DNA from: Scylla paramamosain
Lineage: Eukaryota; Arthropoda; Malacostraca; Decapoda; Portunidae
Length of the DNA: 64,000 nt
Reading direction: 5' to 3'
Assembly: GCF_035594125.1 (NCBI RefSeq)
Contig: NW_026973739.1
Span: forward strand, 62,001 to 126,000
Part shown: positions 57,680 through 64,000 of the stretch, piece after piece
Layout of the letters: each line of letters begins with the position of its first letter
Numbering within the stretch: the first letter of the stretch is position 1
Notes under the pieces: generated by a model
Database searches by the model: none
Seen by the model: only the letters and a program-made list of their open reading frames with translations
What the model was told of the DNA's origin: nothing
Made by a program: the position numbers and the translations under genes

Positions 57680-59850
57680 TAGAGCAATTGGTGTAACACC
57701 CTACTCGTATTCCTGACCGTCTTGGAAATACGCCCAACATTTTTTACCTTTTTCCGACCTCTAATCCCTCTGCTTATATTGTCACCCTTTCTTCTCCATT
57801 GGGCTCCTCCGATCACAATCTCATATCTTTATCTTGTCCTTGTCATTGTGTACTGAGCGCATAACAGAGGTGATAGTGTCTGGCATGGAGGCGTACATTC
57901 CTCACTCTTTTTCTCGTCCTAAACCTTCTAAACCTTGGTTTAACACAGCTTGTTCTCGTGCTATACATGATAGAGAGGTGGCCCACAAAGGGTATTTAAG
58001 CCTTCCATCACCAGAATCTCATGCACTTTATATTTCTGGCCGGAACCATGCCAAGTCTGTTCTCCAACTAGCCAAAAACTCCTTCATTAACAGAAAATGC
58101 CAAAACCTTTCAAGATCTAACTCTGACTCTTCGGTCAAACCTTTGCTAAAACACTACCTTGGACGATTCTGGGCTTGTTCCTCCCTTTCCCTCCACCCTC
58201 TGACTACTTAATGCCGCGTATTAAAATTTTTCGATGTGTTTTCCATGCCCTCGCTGGCCTAAACCCTCGGAAGGCTTATGGACCTGATGGGGTCCCTCCT
58301 ATTGTTTTCCGAAACTGTGCCTCCGTGCTTGCACCTTGCCTAGTCAAACTCTTTCAGCTCTGTCTGTCAACATCTACCTTTCCTTCTTGCTGGAAGTTTG
58401 CCTACATTCAACCTGTTCCTAAAAAGGGTGACCGTTCTAATCCCTCAAACTACCGTCCTATTGTTTTAATTTCCTGCCTATCTAAAGTTTTTTAAACTAT
58501 CCTCAACAGGAAGATTCTTAAACATCTATCACTTCACAACCTTCTATCTGATCGCCAGTATGGGTTTCGTCAAGGCCGCTCTACTGGCGATCTTCTGACT
58601 TTCCTTACTGAGTCTTGGTCATCCTCTTTTTGAGATTTGGTGAAACTTTTGCTGTTGCCTTGGAAATATCAAAAGCCTTTGATAGAGTCTTGCACAAAGC
58701 TTTGATTTCCAAACTACCCTCCTACGGTTTCTATCCTTCTCTCTGTAACTTCATCTCAAGTTTCCTTTCTGACCGTTCTATTGCTGCTGTGGTAGAAGGT
58801 CACTGTTCTTCTCCTAAATCTATTAACAGTGGTGTTCCTCAGGGTTCTGTCCTGTCACCCACTCTCTTCTTATTATTCATTAATGATCTTCTCAACCAAA
58901 CTTCTTGTCCTATCCACTCCTATGCTGATGACATCACCCTGCACTTTTCCACGTCTTTTCATAGACGTCCAACCCTTCAGGAGGTAAACATATCACGCAA
59001 GGAAACCACAGAACGCTTGACTTCTGATTTTTCTAAAATTTCTGATTGGGGCAGAGCAAACTTGGTATTGTTCAATGCCTCAAAAACTCAATTCCTCCAT
59101 CTATCAACTCGACAACTATCCCCTCTTCTTCACTGACACTTAACTGTCCCCCTCTTCTACACTAAACATCCTCAGTCTGTCCTTTACTTATAATCTGAAC
59201 TGGAAACTTCACATCTCATCTCTAGCTAAAACAGCTTTAATGAAGTTAGATGTTCTGAGACGTCTCCGCCAGTTTTTCTTACCTCCCCACAGCTGCTAAC
59301 TCTGTACAAGGGCCTTATCCGTCCATGTATGGAGTATGCTTCACATGTCTGGGAGGGTTCCACTCATACTGCTCTTCTAGACAGGGTGGAATAAAAAGCT
59401 TTTCGTCTCATCAACTCCTCTCCTCTAACTGACTGTCTTCAGCCTCTCTCTCACCGCCGCAATGTTCCATCTCTAGCTGTCTTCTACCGCTGTTTTCATG
59501 CTAACTGCTCTTCTGATCTTGCTAACTGCATGCCTCCCCTCCTTCCGCGGCCTCGCTGCACAAGACTTTCTTCTTTCTCTCACCCCTATTCTGTCCACCT
59601 CTGTAACGCAAGAGTTAACCAGTATTCTCAATCATTCATCCCTTTCTCTGGTAAACTCTGGAACTCCCTGCCTGCTTCTGTATTTCCATCTTCCTATCAC
59701 TTGAATTCCTTCAAGAGGGAGGTTTCAAGACACTTATCCATCAGTTTTTGTCTAATACTTTGATCCTTTTATGGGACTGGCATTTCAGTGGGCATTTTTT
59801 TTATTGGATTTTTGTTGTCTAGTGTCCTTCCTACATAAAAAAAAAAAAAG
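57680..59850 (+). mobile_element. LINE family A copy 8 (5'-truncated)
   Basis: Begins in the endonuclease (AGAGCAATTGGTGTAACACC, 57680). Frame 57834-58211 holds the linker ([20 protein letters not shown]), 58175-58495 the fingers (KAYGPDGVPPIVFRNCASVL, VPKKGDRSNPSNYRPIVLIS), and 58615-59136, a 173-codon open frame, holds the palm: ETFAVALEISKAFDRVLH, SGVPQGSVLSPTLFLLFIND and SYADDITLHF with YADD at 58921-58932. The C-terminal block and 3' UTR follow, ending in an A13 tail near 59850. Missing: most of the endonuclease and about 100 bp near 58130 (the NFWHLVENIS region). The palm is the best preserved of the family here. Confidence 0.93.
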
Positions 59851-60289
59851 TACACAGTTAGGGAGACTACGTAGCATCACTACGTATTATGTATATACAT
59901 ATATCTATGGAACATATTTATAGAAAGATCACTCATTATAGAAATTTTACACAACTATAATTATATTTACATACTATATTAATTTATATACGTAGTTTAT
60001 AATACATTACCCTTATGTGACACAAGATACATGAGTCACAACTCTGTAATGAATATTCATAAAAAAAAAAAATAGTTGGCTAACTACTCATGGCTGAGTA
60101 GCCCAGACGACTGCATAACTCTTATGCAAATTACATGTTTGTACATATATACATTAGATTATATTGTTACATTATATCGTTAGAAATTATGAAGTTGTTG
60201 CTATTTATTTGTTATTATATTGTACGTGGTCGACCTGAAAGAAACGGTTTTCCTTTTATTTTTACCACATTTTTTTTCTTAGTCAATAT

Positions 60290-60293
<4 letters not shown>
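59851..60293. other. Unassigned AT-rich spacer
   Basis: Contains ATATATACATATAT-like stretches and a poly(A) of 12 at 60060. No motif recognised. Confidence 0.55.

Positions 60294-60360
<67 letters not shown>
60294..60360. repeat. (GT)n microsatellite
   Basis: About 33 GT units. Confidence 0.96.
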
Positions 60361-60362
<2 letters not shown>

Positions 60363-60436
60363 AAGACCCAAAAAAAATGCAATTAGGGCGCAACAACTCA
60401 GTATAGAGTGCACTAGTGCACATCACGAGTACATGA

Positions 60437-60738
<302 letters not shown>

Positions 60739-60945
60739 AATATTACCTGGTTGGTCGCTTTCATCAATATATTTATGCAACAAAACAGTCGTTCGCGACG
60801 AAACGACCGTTCGACAAAATAACCAGCTGTTCGACTAAATAACCATTCGACGAATCGTCCGGCGACAATATGTCTGTTCGATGAACTGTATGGCAACGAA
60901 GTGTTCCGTTGAAAAAATGTCCGTCGAGGAAATGTCCTTGCACCA
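60739..60945. repeat. Degenerate ~18-bp minisatellite (TTCGACGAAAT type)
   Basis: From about 60790, units such as CGTTCGACAAAATAACC, CTGTTCGACTAAATAACC, CATTCGACGAATCGTCC and TGTCCGTCGAGGAAATGTCC follow each other at 16-19 bp spacing, about eight units in all. It lies between two (GA)n arrays. Confidence 0.75.
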
Positions 60946-60950
60946 TGTAA

Positions 60951-61090
<140 letters not shown>

Positions 61091-61583
61091 ATGTCTCCAA
61101 TATTCAAGTAACGTAATTTAATCATGCAATAATAGATTAATATTTTCTATTTAATTTTGAAAGCAAATTCTGAAGTAGACCTTACAGCAGCTGGATTCTT
61201 GTAATTCTGTTAACACTAGTTTAATGTAAAGCCAAATGGCAACCATAAAACATAACATTTTTATAGTAATATAAAAACAATTGTTTTCTTGGAATTTTTA
61301 TTAAACGCATATGTTGCTATCCCGTATTTATAAGAGTAAACTCAACAATAAATGGTAGTGCATATAATGTACGCCTTGCTTCCCTATCAACTTTTAGTCT
61401 TTAATAGTTAAAACAATGAAAGAAAAAAATATAAAGTGTTCTAAAGTTTTTTTTATTTTTTTATTTTAATGAGATCATCCTTGAACTGACCAGATCTAGC
61501 AATACATTTTTCATATTTAGAAGAATTTGCTTACATTTAAAAAAAATCTCATATCTTCCTTAATGTTCTACCAGACACTATTA
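61091..61583. other. AT-rich unassigned sequence
   Basis: No coding motif. T-rich run at 61446-61470. It leads into the heat-shock-element-like array. Confidence 0.55.
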
Positions 61584-61809
61584 GAAATTTCTGGAACATT
61601 TCAGAATCTTCTATTTAAAGTAAAAATTTCCAAAATATTTTAGAACTTTCTAGAAAACAGTAGAAATGCGTGGACGTATCAAAAATTTTTTTGAATTTAC
61701 AAGAATTTTCTAAAATGATTGAGAATATTCTACGGTAGGTTCAAGTATATTCTAGAAAGATTGATAACATTCTGGAACACATTCTAGAAAGACTAAGAAT
61801 ATTCTAGAG
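61584..61809. promoter_or_regulatory. Array of heat-shock-element-like GAA/TTC units
   Basis: Heat shock factor binds alternating GAA and TTC triplets spaced by two bases. At 61584-61611 there are six units in perfect 5-bp phase (GAA, TTC, GAA, TTT, GAA, TTC), with only the fourth imperfect. A second run of four lies at 61638-61655 (TTT, GAA, TTC, GAA). Pairs or triplets follow at 61703-61710, 61723-61730, 61750-61757, 61770-61777, 61782-61789 and 61797-61809. The array ends 13 bp before a TATA box. AT-rich background makes TTC/GAA common, but the phasing in the first two runs is hard to explain by composition. Confidence 0.55.
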
Positions 61810-61822
61810 TACTGATTGACAA

Positions 61823-61856
61823 TATAAATGTAGGAGCTTCCAGACCACCAATCAGT
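61823..61856 (+). promoter_or_regulatory. Core promoter: TATA box and TCAGT initiator
   Basis: TATAAAT at 61823-61829 and TCAGT at 61852-61856. The distance from the first T of the TATA box to the A of TCAGT (61854) is 31 bases, the canonical arthropod spacing between TATA and the +1 A of the initiator. It follows the heat-shock-element-like array directly and precedes a short reading frame. Confidence 0.5.
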
Positions 61857-61895
61857 TCTGCTTTGGCTGCATGAGAAGACATCACAAGAGGTAAA

Positions 61896-62018
61896 ATGGT
61901 ATCAAGAGGCTGCAATCATCCTCCAGGTGTATTCTGCTACATATGTCGGCAATTCATCAAGACAAGACCAAAGAAGTTCTCTGTGATAGCATCTGGAAAA
62001 ATGGTGAAATTTAGCTAA
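61896..62018 (+). CDS. 40-codon frame with Cys-rich N-terminus, likely truncated
   Basis: The ATG at 61896 lies 42 bases after the predicted start of transcription. A seven-codon upstream frame occupies 61871-61894. The protein starts MVSRGCNHPPGVFCYIC and continues with Lys-rich KTRPKKFSV and a stop TAA at 62016-62018. Three cysteines (C-x7-C-x2-C) look like half of a metal-binding site. I have an impression of a repeated arthropod protein type with an RGC...FCYIC start that is several hundred residues long, in which case this is a truncated copy, but I cannot confirm that. No homologous continuation was seen downstream before the (TA)n at 62194. Confidence 0.4.
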   Translation: MVSRGCNHPPGVFCYICRQFIKTRPKKFSVIASGKMVKFS

Positions 62019-62190
62019 TGTAGAGAAAAAAAAATCTTAAAGCCATAAAAGCAAAGTTTGACAGGAATAATGGACATTTTGTTTTACATTGCAATGAAAA
62101 GAGTTGGAAAATAATACTTGCTTATCAAAGACAAAAAAAAACGTGTTATATAGTGTATTGCATCCATTATGTAAGAAGACAGTGGCCCTC

Positions 62191-63230
<1,040 letters not shown>

Positions 63231-63334
63231 CACTGAGACTGAGAGTCTAGATTCTAGACCGTGAGGCACAGCGTTCACCTGCCGTTTCCTCTTTGCCGCT
63301 ACCTTCTCAGTTCATCACTCACATTTCATTCTCC

Positions 63335-63788
63335 TTATATTACAATGGGTCCTAGCAGGCTTAACAACGAAGAGAAGAGTATTTTGATGGCCTGTGTTTG
63401 AGAAGGGCACAGTAATTGTGAGGCTGGAGGGAAGACAGGAAGATAAGAGACAACCATGGAAACAGCTGTCATTCCTGAGAGTACGAAAGGCCCTGGACGA
63501 AAAAAAAAACAAAAAAAACAGAAACACGAATAGTACTAAGTTAATAGGACGAATGCCTTGTAAAAACCGAATTGCTACGTTACGTCCTCTTTCTCTGTCC
63601 GGAGAAGTTTGTAAGGCGACAGGGAGTGACAGCTGTTCCAAGCGCTAGTGCAGCCTTCACTATGAGTGTGACAGCTGTTTCTGATGTTCCTATCTTCCTT
63701 TCAGTCTGACAATTACTGATGTCCTCTCAAATAAATGCCATCACAACACTCTTCGTTGTTAAGCTTGCCTGGACCCATTATAATATAA
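63335..63788. mobile_element. Terminal-inverted-repeat element, ~450 bp (MITE-like)
   Basis: The arms 63335-63374 and 63749-63788 are inverse copies matching at 36 of 40 positions. Each arm reads outward-in as TTATATTA, C/T, AATGGGTCC and CTTAACAACGAAGAG. The outermost TATA could be a TA-type target duplication, with the true inverted repeat starting TTAYAATGGGTCC. The inner edge opens a frame MGPSRLNNEEKSILMA that, with shifts, continues to GHSNCEAGGKTGR and PGRKKK, reminiscent of the helix-turn-helix start of a Tc1-like transposase. The rest is not readable. It could instead be an inverted duplication of a gene start. Confidence 0.55.
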
Positions 63789-64000
63789 GAAGATCGTGGC
63801 AAAGGGGAAACGGGCAGGAGAGAGTGAGATATCTCTCACTGTGGCTGAAAGAATTCCTTTGGGTGACAATTTGACAGCTTTTGATGTCTTCCATGGCACC
63901 AAATCGAGCACTGGAGCTTTGGTTTATGAGCACGCTGTTATGTTTACTATTCTTTTTTTTTTTGGGTGTAAACCTTCCCTGCACTTTATGAAATTTTCCA
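63789..64000. other. Unassigned to window end
   Basis: Non-coding. T-run at 63951-63964. No motif recognised. Confidence 0.5.

Overview
This is repeat-dominated nuclear DNA of an animal, most likely an arthropod and probably a decapod crustacean. That guess rests on very long (TA)n, (CT/GA)n and (CA/GT)n arrays, very many decayed LINE copies and the type of LINE families, not on a diagnostic host gene. I find no convincing host protein-coding gene, rRNA, tRNA, operon or CRISPR array in 64 kb. Nearly every open frame over 60 codons is either a transposon fragment or a translated microsatellite.

At least seven mobile-element families account for the recognisable coding sequence. (A) A two-domain LINE (endonuclease plus reverse transcriptase, Nimb/I-like C-terminus, A-rich tail) has about ten copies: 1-2160, 2161-2494, 5811-6545, 7256-8207, 14065-16356, 21874-24305, 29124-30030, 30495-33683, 48180-48675, 50005-50180 and 57680-59850, plus tail-only scraps. 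(B) A CR1-like LINE ends in TTATGTTC octamer repeats (19995-21742, 24479-24645, 54588-56818). (C) An I-clade LINE has a CCHC Gag, an endonuclease, an RT and an RNase H (16357-17975, 24309-24478, 49566-49911, and 53681-57664 around a B insert). (D) An unnamed paralogous repeat occurs twice (17976-19994, 52390-53680). (E) A third LINE type is cut by microsatellites and an LTR (about 10003-12856 and 35340-37960). (F) A degenerate Ty3/Gypsy element reads on the minus strand (about 39-46.5 kb). (G) A 1.1-1.5 kb repeat with LTR-like TG...CA ends has four copies; one lies exactly where the Gypsy 5' LTR should be.

Layout: 1-9.9 kb, LINE A pieces, an old RT remnant and one LTR; 9.9-13.2 kb, one minus-strand LINE split by two (TA)n arrays and a solo LTR; 14-24.6 kb, LINE A, I-type LINE, repeat D, CR1, LINE A; 25-29 kb, mostly featureless; 29-34 kb, two LINE A copies in or next to a (TGGTG)n satellite; 35-38 kb, LINE E; 38-46.5 kb, Gypsy element; 48-52 kb, LINE scraps and an LTR; 52.4-57.7 kb, repeat D, then an I-type LINE carrying a CR1 segment; 57.7-59.9 kb, LINE A; 60-64 kb, large palindromic microsatellites, a heat-shock-element-like promoter and DNA-transposon ends.

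Most unusual: the interplay between mobile-element ends and microsatellites (arrays embedded at matching positions in LTR copies, a perfect 258-bp palindrome centred on (TA)n, a thrice-repeated LTR tip), and a phased heat-shock-element array with a correctly spaced TATA box and initiator ahead of a 40-codon cysteine-containing frame. All assignments come from reading motifs by eye; none was checked against a database.
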